DNA from: Symbiodinium natans
Taxonomy: Eukaryota; Sar; Dinophyceae; Suessiales; Symbiodiniaceae
Assembly (NCBI GenBank): GCA_905221605.1
Contig: CAJNDS010002458.1
Coordinates: forward strand, 1-64,000
DNA: 64,000 nt
Reading direction: 5' to 3'
Part shown: piece after piece, positions 42,694-51,560 of the stretch
How the letters are laid out: every line of letters begins with the position of its first letter
Numbering within the stretch: the stretch's first letter is position 1
Notes under the pieces: model-generated
What the model saw: only the letters and a program-made list of their open reading frames with translations
What the model was told of the DNA's origin: nothing
Database searches by the model: none
Made by a program: the position numbers and the translations under genes

Positions 42694-43057
42694 GGCAGAA
42701 TATGAAGGGTTCCCAAACAGGGGCCCAGCATAAGAGGCCATGTAACGAAGATCTTCCTAATGTCGCAACAGACCTTTTTGTTGCAGGCACGAAAGTCCAG
42801 GACCCCTGGCCTCCTCTTACCCTTGGTAGGGTTGAGGTTTGGGATAAGGGTTCAGGGTTTTCAAGTGTAGGGTTTGGCAGAATATGAAGGGTTCCCAAAT
42901 AGGGGCCCAGCATAAGAGGCCATGTAACGAAGATCTTCCTAATGTCGCAACAGACCTTTTTGTTGCAGGCACGAAAGTCCAGGACCCCTGGCCTCCTCTT
43001 ACCCTTGGTAGGGTTGAGGTTTGGGATAAGGGTTCAGGGTTTTCAAGTGTAGGGTTT
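42694..43057. repeat. 182-bp tandem duplication with open frame
   Basis: Copies 42694-42875 and 42876-43057 begin GGCAGAATATGAAGGG and are nearly identical. Each contains a strong acceptor (CTTTTTGTTGCAG), a short open block reading TKVQDPWPPLTL and a GTAGGG donor, so an exon may be duplicated. Confidence 0.85.
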
Positions 43058-43110
43058 GGTGCCCTATGAAGGTTATTTTTGCAGAAGGAGTGTTTTTTTG
43101 CCTTCGTTTA

Positions 43111-43194
43111 GGTTCATAGGTTAGCGTTTCAGGGTTTAGGGTTTAGGGTTTAGGCCGGTTTAGGGTTTAGGGTTCATAAGTCACCGTTTCAGGG
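43111..43194 (+). repeat. Telomeric array between duplicated acceptor sequences
   Basis: GGTTCATAGGTTAGCGTTTC at 43111 and GGTTCATAAGTCACCGTTTC at 43171, each followed by AGGG (21 of 24 identical), flank TTTAGGG repeats. The second copy supplies the acceptor of the exon at 43193. Confidence 0.75.
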
Positions 43195-43294
43195 TCATTT
43201 TGCTTGGAGCAGTGGGCTGCCAAGGCTACGTGTGGGACGCTCCAGGCCTCCTCAACAGTGCCCTGAGCTTCCTGCTGTTGCGCCTAGACCGATC
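43193..43294 (+). CDS. Model 3 exon, two hydrophobic stretches
   Basis: CACCGTTTCAG|G; reads VILLGAVGCQGYVWDAPGLL then NSALSFLLLRLDR plus two bases, ending CGATC|GGTTTAGGG. Confidence 0.6.
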
Positions 43295-43872
43295 GGTTTA
43301 GGGTTTAGGGTTTAGGCCTGAGGGTTCCCGAAACTTCAGATCCTGCAAGCCCAGACGATGGGCCCGGCATTTTCCTCAATCCTAGACCCTAAACCCCGAA
43401 CGTAAACCTTAAGCCTACGCCCCATTAGGCTGAAACCCTACAGAGGGTTTGTTTTTGGCGGATGCTTGGGGATCGGCAGTTGAAAACTTCAAGGAACAAC
43501 ATGAGTTTCAGTGATACTTCCAGTGCTCTCTAGGGAGGTTGTAGGGTTTTTGGGGGTTCGAACCTCCCAGCTATCTTAGGGTTTAGGGTTTCGGGATTCA
43601 GGTTCTAGGGTTGAGGGTTCAGGGGTTAGAGATTCAGGGTTTAGGGTTTAGGGTTCAGGGTTTAGGGTCTGCCCATTTCAGGGTCCCTACAAGACCTGGG
43701 AGTGGAGGGACCTGGGCCCCGAGGCCCCCGCCAAAAACCCTTAAACCCACCCCTACAAGTAAAAACCCTGTTGAGCGGCCCTAAACCCGAAACCCGAAAC
43801 CCTAAACCCTAAACCCTCAACCCTAAACCCTAAACCCTAAACCCTAAACCCTAAACCCTAACTCAAAACGAG

Positions 43873-43955
43873 GTGGTTCCTGACAAAGTGCCTGGAGGGC
43901 TCCTGGTCGAACCACTTCGTGGCGCTCTTGGCCTTGTTTCTTGCCCGTGAACCCC
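43873..43955 (+). CDS. Model 3 exon, membrane helix
   Basis: CAAAACGAG|G; reads WFLTKCLEGSWSNHFVALLA then LFLAREP plus one base; textbook donor CCCC|GTAAGT. With GT at the previous donor the frame meets TGA before this donor; with GG it is open. Confidence 0.65.
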
Positions 43956-43994
43956 GTAAGTTAGGGTTTAGGGTTTAGGGTTTAGGGTTTAGGC

Positions 43995-44095
43995 TTTAGG
44001 GTCTAGGGTCTAGGGTCTAGGGTCGAGGGTCTAGCGTCTAGGGTCTAGGGTCGAGGGTCTCGGGTCTGGGGTCTGGGGTCTAGGGTCTAGGGTCT
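43995..44095 (+). repeat. TCTAGGG variant array
   Basis: Tandem TCTAGGG, TCGAGGG and TCTGGGG heptamers. A single variant has been locally amplified, starting about 40 bp after the exon ending at 43955. Confidence 0.85.
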
Positions 44096-44167
44096 ATGAC
44101 CCCAAAAGTGACCCCAATTCAGAGAAGGATCGGAGAATGATCCACACATATTTCGGTTCGCCTACAG

Positions 44168-44193
44168 GTGCTTCCTTGGGAAACTACTACTGG
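44168..44193 (+). CDS. Model 3 small exon
   Basis: GTTCGCCTACAG|GT...TACTGG|GTTTGC. Reads ASLGNYYW. Joins the GTAAGT donor before it and the terminal exon after it in phase. Unspliced, the frame runs to TAG at 44241. Confidence 0.4.
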
Positions 44194-44395
44194 GTTTGCA
44201 AGTGCCATGTGTTTGGGTTGAGGGCTTATGATGAAGCATAGTCAAGCCCTCAACCCTAAACCCTAAACCTAACACCCTAAACCCGAAACCCTAAACTCCA
44301 AACCATAAAGCCTACCTAAGCTAACCTATGCCAAAAGGTAGCCATAAGTATACTGGCCCATCTTCAGAAATTGAATAATAAGCCCTCTATTGCAG

Positions 44396-44443
44396 ACTGC
44401 CCTTTATCATGAACGACTCACACCCGCTATGCGCAACTCCTAG
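44396..44443 (+). CDS. Model 3 terminal exon
   Basis: CCCTCTATTGCAG|ACT; reads TALYHERLTPAMRNS and stops at TAG (44441-44443). Good pyrimidine tract. Gives model 3 a short hydrophilic tail. Confidence 0.5.
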   Translation, partial: TALYHERLTPAMRNS

Positions 44444-44727
44444 CCCGAAACCCTGAACCCTATAAACCCTAAACCCTTCTGAAGCCCAAACCCTGAACCC
44501 TGAGTTTCACAGAGGTAATGAAGACCCCACACAGTAGCATGGAAGCAACAGAGGCCGAAAACTCTCATTCTTAAGCTGCTCCACTTGAACTTGTTTAAGG
44601 GGTTTAGGGTTTAGGGTTAGGGGTTTGGGGTTTAGGGTTTAGGACGCATGTCATGAATCCCAAGCCCTAAACCTTGCGCCCTTCCTTCCCCCCCCCCCCC
44701 CCAACTCAACTGGGTTGAGTCTCTCAG

Positions 44728-44806
44728 GTATGCCGTCGGGCAGCTCTTTTACTCCTGCCCGGAGTTGCTCCTGCACGCGCTTCGCGCGGAGAACTTGTAC
44801 ACGTGA
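44728..44806 (+). CDS. Possible exon near the start of model 4
   Basis: GAGTCTCTCAG|G; reads YAVGQLFYSCPELLLHALRA then ENLYT with TGA at 44804-44806. Could also splice out at AACTT|GTACAC. Poly-C precedes it. Confidence 0.45.
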
Positions 44807-45191
44807 AGGAACCTTGGGGTTTGGGGGGGGTGTGGAGCGGTGTATAGTACCTACAAACCCTATTAACCCTAAGCCCTGAAGTTCCTAAACCCTAAACCCT
44901 AAACCTTAAACCCTAAACCCCTAAGCCCTAAACCCTGAACCCTGAACCCCGAACGCTTAGCTTTTTCAGGGGGTCATGACATAAAGTGGGGATGGCACTC
45001 CGAGGTTCTCCTGAACTGGTCTCAACCCAAATCCTACCTTTAGGGTTTAGGGTTTAGGGTTTAGGGTTTAAGGTTTAGGGTCTAGGGTTGAGGGTTCCAG
45101 GTTCAGGGTTGAGAGTTTAGGGGTTAGGGTTGGGTTTTTTGTGTTTGGCAAAATTCGGGGAGTACCCTTCTCGGGGGTTCCGAGAACAAGG

Positions 45192-45302
45192 ATTAGAGAG
45201 GACTGGGGTTCTGAAGTATGGGCCGTTGGGCTGTATACGGGGTATATAGAGGCTCTCCAATGAATGAGGACCAGGTAGCTACCCTGTGGGCTTTATGGTC
45301 CC
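45192..45302. mobile_element. MITE-like element, family J
   Basis: TGAAGTATGGGCCGTTGGGC...GTGGGCTTTATGGTCCC with GGGGTATATAGAGG interior. Related: 19235, 52540, 58720. Confidence 0.5.
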
Positions 45303-45379
45303 AGAACACGAAACCCTGCACCCTACACCCAAAAACCTAAACCCTAAACTCCTCAACCCTTAAGCCCTGCACACTCTAA

Positions 45380-45600
45380 ACTACGAATTGCTTCAGAACC
45401 CCCTCAAAAAATGAAAACAGTCTTCCTTATAAGGTTAATGCAGGGACCATGATGTTTTACGTTTTGGTGGTTCTGAAGCAAGTCTGGGATGCCCAGTAGT
45501 ACCCTTATTCCCGTTTTGGGGGTTTAGGTTCCCTTATAACAAACCCCTTTAAGCAAAAAAGGGCACCCTTTTTAAGCCTTGGTTACTGGGCAGCCTAGAA
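45380..45600. mobile_element. Adjacent family K and family B MITEs
   Basis: TTGCTTCAGAACCCCC...GGTGGTTCTGAAGCAAG (K, 45389-45484) followed by GATGCCCAGTAGTACCC...GGTTACTGGGCAGCC (B). Confidence 0.7.
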
Positions 45601-45641
45601 GTAGTAGTAAACCCGAAACTCTTGCGTCTTGATTCCGGGAG

Positions 45642-45716
45642 GCGCCTTAGCGAAGCACAGGACGATGGCTTTCTATGCGACGAGCTACGAGGTCAGCTTT
45701 GGCGGGCTGTGACTAG
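45642..45716 (+). CDS. Model 4 exon, polar
   Basis: GATTCCGGGAG|G CGC; reads RLSEAQDDGFLCDELRGQLW then RAVT plus two bases, ending ACTAG|GGTTTGG. A second frame with ATG (MAFYATSYEVSFGGL) ends at TGA. Confidence 0.45.
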
Positions 45717-45835
45717 GGTTTGGGGTTCAGGGTTTAGGGTTTAGGGTTTAGGGTTTAGGGTTTAGGGTTTAGGGTTTAGGGTTTGAAAGTTTAGGGTTTA
45801 GGGTTTAAGGTTTAGGGTTTAGTGTTTAGGGTTTG

Positions 45836-45990
45836 GTACTTGGAGGTTCAGGGAGCTTAAGAACCCAATGATATCTGTACGTATAACTTAATTATGACTG
45901 CATCAGGGTCCTTAAGGGGCTCATAGAGTGGCTTAGAAGGTACGGCTATCATCGGGTTATAAGTATGTACCCTGATCCTCCAAGTAGGCC
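45836..45990. mobile_element. Family C MITE
   Basis: TACTTGGAGGTTCAGGGAGC...GTACCCTGATCCTCCAAGTAG: terminal inverted repeats; interior AATGATATCTGTACGTATAAC. Confidence 0.8.
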
Positions 45991-46164
45991 CACGCGGGAT
46001 GCTTGTGCAGGGTTTCTTCGCGGGTTAGGAGAGGAACTTGTTGAGGTTTAGGGTTTAGGGTTTAGGGATTAGGGATTAGGGATTAGGGTTTAGGGTTTAG
46101 GGTTTCCAAAATTTCTCAAGGGGCTTGAAGGCCCCTATTGTAAAATCCTAAGCGGTGCCTTTTT

Positions 46165-46258
46165 GGTATATACTTGGGCCTTAACAGGGCTCCTATGTCG
46201 TAGCTTCCGGGCTCAGGTGTAAACGATACAGGTACATGGACCTTCAGGGAAATCCAAG
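46165..46258. mobile_element. Family A MITE
   Basis: GGTATATACTTGGGCCTTAA...CAGGTACATGGACCTTCAGGG. Only the right end is well kept. Confidence 0.5.
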
Positions 46259-46352
46259 ACCCTAAGCCCTACACCCTCAACCCTAAACCCTAAAACCCTA
46301 AACCCTAAACCCTAACCCGTAACCCCTAAACCCTAAACCCTAAACCGTTCAG

Positions 46353-46459
46353 AGAGCTTCATGTGGAGCCTAGGTGATGCTGTGGTGGGACAGGCCAGAG
46401 TCCAGAAAGACGCGATCGAGCCTGACGCTCCTGTCTCCAGAGCCCCCAATGATCCCTCA
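46353..46459 (+). CDS. Model 4 exon, polar
   Basis: AACCGTTCAG|AG AGC; reads SFMWSLGDAVVGQARVQKDA then IEPDAPVSRAPNDPS, ending CCCTCA|GGTTTATGG. Both other frames hit stops within nine codons, so the frame is well determined. Confidence 0.7.
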
Positions 46460-46674
46460 GGTTTATGGGGGTTCAGGGTTTAGGGTTTAGGGTTTAGAGT
46501 TTAGGGTTTAACGTTTCAGGTTTAGCAATTTAGGGTTTAGGTGTTCGGGTTTCGGGTTTAGGCTGCCCCAACTAATGTCTTAGGATCATGCTCCCTAAAA
46601 CCCTAAACAAAGATCAGGGCCTAAACCCAAAACCTTTCTAAAGGCAAGTCACTTGAATATTTCCATTTCAGGCA

Positions 46675-46773
46675 GGCATTGGAGCCTCCTAGGGTTTAGG
46701 GTGTAGAGTTTAGGGTTTAGGGTTTAGGGTTTAGGGCTTTGGGTTTAGGGCTTTGGGGGGTATTGGAGTCTCC
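46675..46773 (+). repeat. Telomeric array between 15-bp direct repeats
   Basis: GGCATTGGAGCCTCC (46675-46689) and GGTATTGGAGTCTCC (46759-46773) flank 69 bp of TTTAGGG-type repeat. The second copy contains the acceptor of the next exon. Confidence 0.8.
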
Positions 46774-46844
46774 GGGTTTGCGCGTGAACACCTCAGTCTG
46801 CGGCCTGGGGCAACAGCGGTGTCAGCTGAAAGTAATCCGTGTTG
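46769..46844 (+). CDS. Model 4 exon
   Basis: GTATTGGAG|TCT; reads SPGLRVNTSVCGLGQQRCQL then KVIRV plus one base, ending GTTG|GGTTTAGG. Phase 0 start fits the previous exon. Confidence 0.6.
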
Positions 46845-46949
46845 GGTTTAGGGTTTAGGGTTTAGGGTTTAGGGTTTAGGGTTTAGGGTTTAGGGTTTAG
46901 GGTTTTGAGGGTTTAGGGTTTAAGGGGTTCCTAGGTAGGACATTATCCT

Positions 46950-47082
46950 AGGAATCAGAGTAGGCCCTTATTCCCGCTCTTTTTGGAGTTTGGGGGTTTC
47001 GGGATAACTAGGACCCAGAGTGGGCTCTTCTTCCCTTCTTTTGGGGCTGCGGTTCCCTTACAAGCCCCTTGCAACCCAAAAA
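46950..47082. mobile_element. Family B MITE pair
   Basis: TAGGAATCAGAGTAGGCCCTT then AGGACCCAGAGTGGGCTCTT; interior CAAGCCCCTTGCAACCCAAAAACGG. TTTAGGG follows where the right arm should be. Confidence 0.55.
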
Positions 47083-47167
47083 CGGTTTAGGGTTTAGGGT
47101 TTAGGGTTTAGGTTTATGAAATCAAAGGGACCCCAGATGTAGTCCCCAAATAGTAGGATTCCCTTAG

Positions 47168-47284
47168 AGGACAGGGCTGGGACACCCGGAAAGGAAGCAA
47201 ACGTTCGGAGGCGTGACCAGATGCTGAGCGCCCGCTGTAGAAAAAAACGTCTCGCTGCCTCGAGAAGTATCCTGCAGAGTTCAG
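47168..47284 (+). CDS. Model 4 exon, basic
   Basis: GGATTCCCTTAG|AG; reads DRAGTPGKEANVRRRDQMLS then ARCRKKRLAASRSILQSS plus one base, ending TTCAG|GGTTTAG. Dense Arg/Lys suggests nucleic-acid or membrane-surface binding, but no family is recognised. Confidence 0.65.
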
Positions 47285-47358
47285 GGTTTAGAGGTTTAGG
47301 TGTTTCGGGTTTAGGTTTGGGGTTTAGGGTTTCGGGTTTAGGGCTTGGGGGTTTCTAG
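47285..47358 (+). other. 74-nt telomere-like intron (GG...AG)
   Basis: Starts GGTTTAG, is built of GGTTTAG/GGTTTCG/GGTTTGG units, and ends GGGGGTTTCTAG. GT-AG removal would bring TGA into frame five codons later; GG-AG keeps it open for 42. Confidence 0.5.
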
Positions 47359-47487
47359 GGCACATAGGTGCTGAGTGGGTAGCCTCTGATTCCCCTTCCT
47401 GCCACACACCCCCGCTTTCAAATCCCGAGCCCCAATCCGAAGCTTATGATTCCTGGAATAGGGAGCAGCAACCACTTGCAGCTTCAT
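47359..47487 (+). CDS. Model 4 exon, polar
   Basis: GTTTCTAG|GG CAC; reads HIGAEWVASDSPSCHTPPLS, NPEPQSEAYDSWNREQQPLA, AS plus one base, ending TTCAT|GGTACTT. Clearly coding-like and hydrophilic. Confidence 0.65.
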
Positions 47488-47617
47488 GGTACTTAATAAC
47501 CCAAGTATCACTGTACTTTAAAAGGGCTTGTCAGTGGGTTAGAAGCACAGTTGTGTTTTTTTTTATTAAGTAACCTGAACCTCCAACCACATCACCTACC
47601 TCCGGCTTCTTGTCAAG
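47488..47617. mobile_element. Family C MITE acting as an intron
   Basis: The left end (GGTACTTAATAACCC) begins exactly at the inferred exon end, and the right end (AAGTAACCTGAACCTCCAAC) is followed by TACCTCCGGCTTCTTGTCAAG|. Removal as GG...AG joins exons in frame; GT-AG gives TGA at the third codon. Confidence 0.55.
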
Positions 47618-47732
47618 GTGCTCATGAAGTACTTGAAGGCATGTTCAGGGCTATGGGCTTCCTAAGCCCTAAAGCCCGGCAGGCCCTTAAGCCTCAGCTC
47701 CCTGAACCCTCAGCTTCTGTCCTGGTGAAGCA
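47618..47732 (+). CDS. Model 4 exon
   Basis: TTCTTGTCAAG|GT GCT; reads AHEVLEGMFRAMGFLSPKAR then QALKPQLPEPSASVLVK plus two bases, ending AAGCA|GGAAGTTTAG. Confidence 0.65.
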
Positions 47733-47832
47733 GGAAGTTTAGGGTTTAGGGTTTAGGGTTTAGGGTTTACAAAACAAAAAGCAAACTTGAAGGCCTAAAC
47801 TCCCAACCCTAAAGCCTTAAAGCGGAGACCAG

Positions 47833-47864
47833 CCAAACCTTCAACTCGAACCACCCTGGAAGCT
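47833..47864 (+). CDS. Possible model 4 small exon
   Basis: GCGGAGACCAG|C CAA...AGCT|GAGATT (GA donor). Reads QTFNSNHPGS. It supplies the phase needed between the exons at 47618 and 47908. Confidence 0.25.
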
Positions 47865-47907
47865 GAGATTTTAAACCCCAAACCTTAAACCCCAATCCTA
47901 ACCCCAG

Positions 47908-47988
47908 ACGCGAAACCGGAGCAACAAGACATGTTCGCCCAGCTATGCCCACAGCCCGACATTGCAAGCGCAACTCCGCAAAGCAGAA
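47908..47988 (+). CDS. Model 4 exon, glutamine-rich
   Basis: CCTAACCCCAG|AC; reads AKPEQQDMFAQLCPQPDIAS then ATPQSR plus one base, ending AGCAGAA|GGTTCAG. Confidence 0.6.
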
Positions 47989-48166
47989 GGTTCAGAACTT
48001 CTTCAACCCTGTTGCGACCCTAAACCTTGAATGCCAAACTCAAAGGCCTGAACCCCAAACCCTAAACCCCAAACCCTAAACCCCAAACCCTAAACCCCAA
48101 ACCCTAAACCCCAAACCCTAAACCCTGAACCCTGAACCCTAAACCCCAAGCCCCACGCCACCCAAG

Positions 48167-48212
48167 GTCATGGTCCACTTGTCCATGGCACCGCAGGTGC
48201 GACTCGCAGCAG
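48167..48212 (+). CDS. Model 4 exon
   Basis: CGCCACCCAAG|GT; in phase reads HGPLVHGTAGATRS plus two bases, ending GCAG|GGTTTAGG-type donor. Phase 0 (VMVHLSMAPQVRLAA) is also open. Confidence 0.4.
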
Positions 48213-48229
48213 GGTTTAGGGTTTAGGGT

Positions 48230-48545
48230 TTTGGATTTAGGATTTAGGGTTTAGGGTTTAGGGTATAGGGTTTAGGAGGGTTTGTAGGGTCTGTAGGGTT
48301 TCTGGGGTTTCTAGGGTTTGTAGGGTTTGTAGGGTTGTTAGGTTTAGGTTTAGGGTGGTTTAGGGTTTAGGATTTAGGGTTTAGGGTTTAGGATTTAGGG
48401 GTTCAGGGTTTAGGGTTTCAAGGATTTTGGTTTGGGTCTCTAGGACTTCTAGGGTTTGTAGGGTTTGTAGGGTTTCGAGGGTTTCTAGGGTTTGTAGCTT
48501 GTAGGGTTTGTAGGGTTTGTAGGGTTTACTGGTTTAAGGTTTAGG
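48230..48545 (+). repeat. TTTAGGG/TTTGTAGGG variant array
   Basis: Mixed TTTAGGG, TTTGTAGGG, TTTCTAGGG and TCTGTAGGG units; unit length alternates between 7 and 9. Followed by a C-rich tract (48560-48595). Confidence 0.9.
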
Positions 48546-48640
48546 GTTCAAAAAAGCATGCCGCCCCCACCCCCGCCCCGCCCGCCCCCGCGCACCCTAA
48601 GTCAGAAAACCCTCACAATGCATGTGTTGTTTTCGGGTAG

Positions 48641-48723
48641 AGGCTTTTGGTGAGGGCGACGTGGCTGCCCTATACCCTGCAAGCTTTCCCGCTGACACTT
48701 TGTCCGATGTGTGCATTTCGATC
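48641..48723 (+). CDS. Model 4 exon
   Basis: TGTTGTTTTCGGGTAG|AG; reads AFGEGDVAALYPASFPADTL then SDVCISI; donor ATC|GTAATT. Beyond it the frame drifts into repeat-derived sequence. Confidence 0.5.
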
Positions 48724-49155
48724 GTAATTTCAACTCTTGACCCCTCTCAACGCCTTACCCTTAAACCGTTGAACCCTTCGTCCCTTCAACACTTAAGCCT
48801 TAAGCCCCTAAACTTAAGCCCTGACCCTATATCCATGGACGCTATACACACATTTGTTTGGGGCTGGAGGTCCAGCGTTCTAAGGCCCCCCACACAACTG
48901 GCTTTGGGAGGATCTGATTTCTCGGGGGGTTGGGTTTAGGGTAACCCTAAACCCTAAACCCTAAACCGACTGGTTTCATGACTCCCCTGTCTGAAGCCAG
49001 TTGAAGCCTATACCATACGGAGCCAGGGAGCGGGGGCTAAACCCTACACCCCCAAACCCTAAACCCTGAACCCTAAACCCTAAACCCTGAACCCTGAACC
49101 CTGAACCCTAAACCCTAAACCTGCGATGCAAACGATTCGGGCCCCATCCTTATAC

Positions 49156-49270
49156 TAGGACCGGGAGTAGGCCCTCTTTTCCTTTTGTTCGGTTTGGGGT
49201 TCCCTTATAATCCCCTTACAACCAAAAAAGGGCACCGACTCTTTATTCCTAGGTTACTCCCGGGTCTAGC
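49156..49270. mobile_element. Family B MITE, complete
   Basis: TAGGACCGGGAGTAGGCCCT...TTACTCCCGGGTCTAG with near-perfect inverted ends; interior CCTTATAATCCCCTTACAACC. Confidence 0.8.
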
Positions 49271-49520
49271 ATAGGGCCGATGCCTCCGAGGGCTTAGGGT
49301 TTAGCTTATTTGGTGTTCAGGGTAGTTCCACGGTCCCTTATTGCGGGCCCCTGACTGGTGAACCTATATATATACCCCTTGCACACCCCAAAAAACATAA
49401 GGGCCATGTTAGGAGACCAGGTAGCTTCCCTTAGATTAACCCCTAAACGGATAAGGGTTCAGGGTTTAGGGTTTAGGGTTCAGGGTTCAGGGTTTAGGGT
49501 TTAGGGTTTAGGGTTAGGCG

Positions 49521-50580
49521 TTGGATAGTCGTAGATCTCAAGCCCGAATGTGTGCCGCGGCTCATGTGTGTTTGGCGCTGCAAGCTAAACTGTGCCCACA
49601 ACGGTTTTTAAGCGTTCAAGCAATGTTGGGTTGCTGGTTCTGTGCTGTCTTCCTGTTGCTGATTTTCCAGGACAGAGGTAGCTGCACCTATAGCGAACAC
49701 ATCCAGGTTAGGTTGGTACTGCCCGTACCTTAAGTCCTGACTATTTAATGTCCCTGCGCTGCAGAAACGCCGAACACTTGTGAATTCTGCATGGTTGTGC
49801 CGTTGTTTCGACAGCATACCGCCATATACAGCCGACCCATTGACACTTGTCGGCCGCAACATCAGACGTGCATCAGCCGGAGGGGGGGATAGTAGGGGGT
49901 AGGGGTTGGGGAAGGGGAGATCATGCAAGCACGACGCAAGGAATGGAGGGATCGAATAAAGACTATGACTGACAAATATTTTCTAGCATAGAAACAGCTG
50001 CTAGTTGCGTCCGTGCGACTTTCAGCCAAGTTCTGCCACAGCATCCAAATCTATAAGGTCCAGGCAGCCTGACATTGTTATGGACTTGTACCAGTGTGTA
50101 GTAGCTTAGCATTCACCTCTTGCTGTTACTTGAGTCCAATGACGACAGGCACGAAATCAACAGCGATCAATCAGCTCCAAAGTTGCGCGAAAGCGCGCGC
50201 GTAACTGCTGGAAGTTTCTGGACCCTCATGGCTCCCACGATGTTCAAAAACGTGGCTCCATGAAAACAGTTTTGAGCCAAACTCTGCACGAGCGCGAGCG
50301 TGCGCGCAAACCCCCCGTGCAAGCCCCCAGTTCAAGATGAACGAATATTGTCAACGCGCGAAACAGACTTATCATGACTCCTGCCTGTCGCGCTCAGCAT
50401 GCGCCCCTCCCCATCTTTCACGGAGAAGTAATCACCGTTTAGCATTTGTCAGCGGAGATGCATTAACAATGATAAACACGCACAAGCACAAGGTTACTTG
50501 AACATAAAACTCCCGAAGCCTAGATCTAGAGTCTCTGACACAGCTGTTCATCCCGAAGCCCTACACCGAACATGTTTCTT
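49521..50580. other. 1-kb region without telomere repeats
   Basis: Open frames on both strands. The plus frame 49521-49733 reads MLGCWFCAVFLLLIFQDRGS from an ATG at 49623, resembling a signal peptide, with a possible donor ATCCAG|GTTAGG. GCGC-rich short palindromes lie at 50185-50310. Could be an intergenic region or a first exon. Confidence 0.3.
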
Positions 50581-50789
50581 TTTTTGAAGGCCTAATGTTT
50601 ATTAACAGGTTTTGGGGTTCATTATAGTATAATTACATAGTAGGGGAGTACCATTCGTATTTGTTCCGACCTATGTTACAGACCCCTAGAAGCCCTACCC
50701 TAAATCCTATAAACCCCAAACCCTAAGCCCTAAACCCTAAACCCGAAATCCTAAACCCCAAAACCCCAAACCCAACAACCCGGCGCGAG

Positions 50790-50873
50790 GAGGAAGTGGC
50801 GACGGGGTCGCAGGAGGCAGTCCTGGCTCTGCAGCTCCTGACCCAGGAGGACACGGCAGTGATTGGGCATTCG
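50790..50873 (+). CDS. Exon, acidic helical
   Basis: CGGCGCGAG|GAG; 28 codons: EEVATGSQEAVLALQLLTQE then DTAVIGHS, ending CATTCG|GGTTAGG. Very strong coding look. Its gene (model 4 or a new one) is unclear. Confidence 0.65.
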
Positions 50874-50953
50874 GGTTAGGACAGAGTTTAGGGTTTAGGG
50901 TTTAGGGTTTAGGGTTTAGGGTTTAGGGTTTAGGGTTTCAGGTTAGGACAGAG
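50874..50953 (+). repeat. Telomeric array between 13-bp direct repeats
   Basis: GGTTAGGACAGAG at 50874-50886 and 50941-50953, identical, flank 54 bp of TTTAGGG repeat directly after the exon end. Confidence 0.85.
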
Positions 50954-51000
50954 ATTACATAGGGTTTAGGGTTTCAGGGGAAGCAGTGTTTAGAGTGCAG

Positions 51001-51126
51001 GGCTTTCGGCTCGAGTGGTGGTGGTGGCGAAGCTGTGTTTTCGAGATGTTTTTTTCATGGAGGGGGTCCAAGCCTGGGGGGACGGGGGGCAGGACTTGGG
51101 CAATCTTAGGGCAACTTAGGGAGTAG
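51001..51126 (+). CDS. Possible exon ending in a stop
   Basis: GTTTAGAGTGCAG|GGC, phase 0 after 50873. Reads GFRLEWWWWRSCVFEMFFSW then RGSKPGGTGGRTWAILGQL and stops at TAG (51124-51126). The low-complexity GTGGTGGTGG and GGGG tracts reduce confidence; a longer minus-strand frame overlaps. Confidence 0.3.
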   Translation, partial: GFRLEWWWWRSCVFEMFFSWRGSKPGGTGGRTWAILGQLRE

Positions 51127-51157
51127 GATTTACAGTTTAGGGTTGAGGGTTCAGAAC

Positions 51158-51560
51158 GTGGGAACATGGTTGATCGCAAGAATGCCGAAGCATTTTCTGG
51201 CTGGCCAGGGTCGGACCCTATATAATGCCGTACTGGTAAGAGGGTCTTCATTTTGGGCCCTACTTCCCTCATTCCCTACTAAGAACCAGCCCGAAGGGTC
51301 CATGTTCCTAAACGGAGAATACTTGGGCCTTAACGTACCTCCTATAAAGAGACTTTGGGGCCCCAAGTACGAAAAACAAGGGTACATGGACCCTTAGGGC
51401 AGCTGGGTATGTGGCATAGGATGATGTCTTAGTAGGGAATGAGGGAAGTAGGGCCCAAAATGAAGACCCTTTTACCAGTAGGGCATTATATAGGGTCCGA
51501 CCATGGCCAGCCAGAAAATGCTTCGGACTTCTTGCGATCAACCATGTTCCTGAATGGGAA
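51158..51560. mobile_element. Long inverted-repeat element with nested family A MITE
   Basis: Arms of about 130 bp (51158-51290 and 51428-51560) are near-exact complements, for example GAACATGGTTGATCGCAAGA against TTGCGATCAACCATGTTC. A family A MITE (51293-51402) lies between them. Frames in the arms are mirror images of each other and not genes. Confidence 0.85.

Noticed and set aside
51001-51272. Minus-strand frame of 105 codons (50955-51272)
   Set aside because: It spans a telomeric tract, a GTGG repeat and one arm of the inverted-repeat element, so it is composite by chance.
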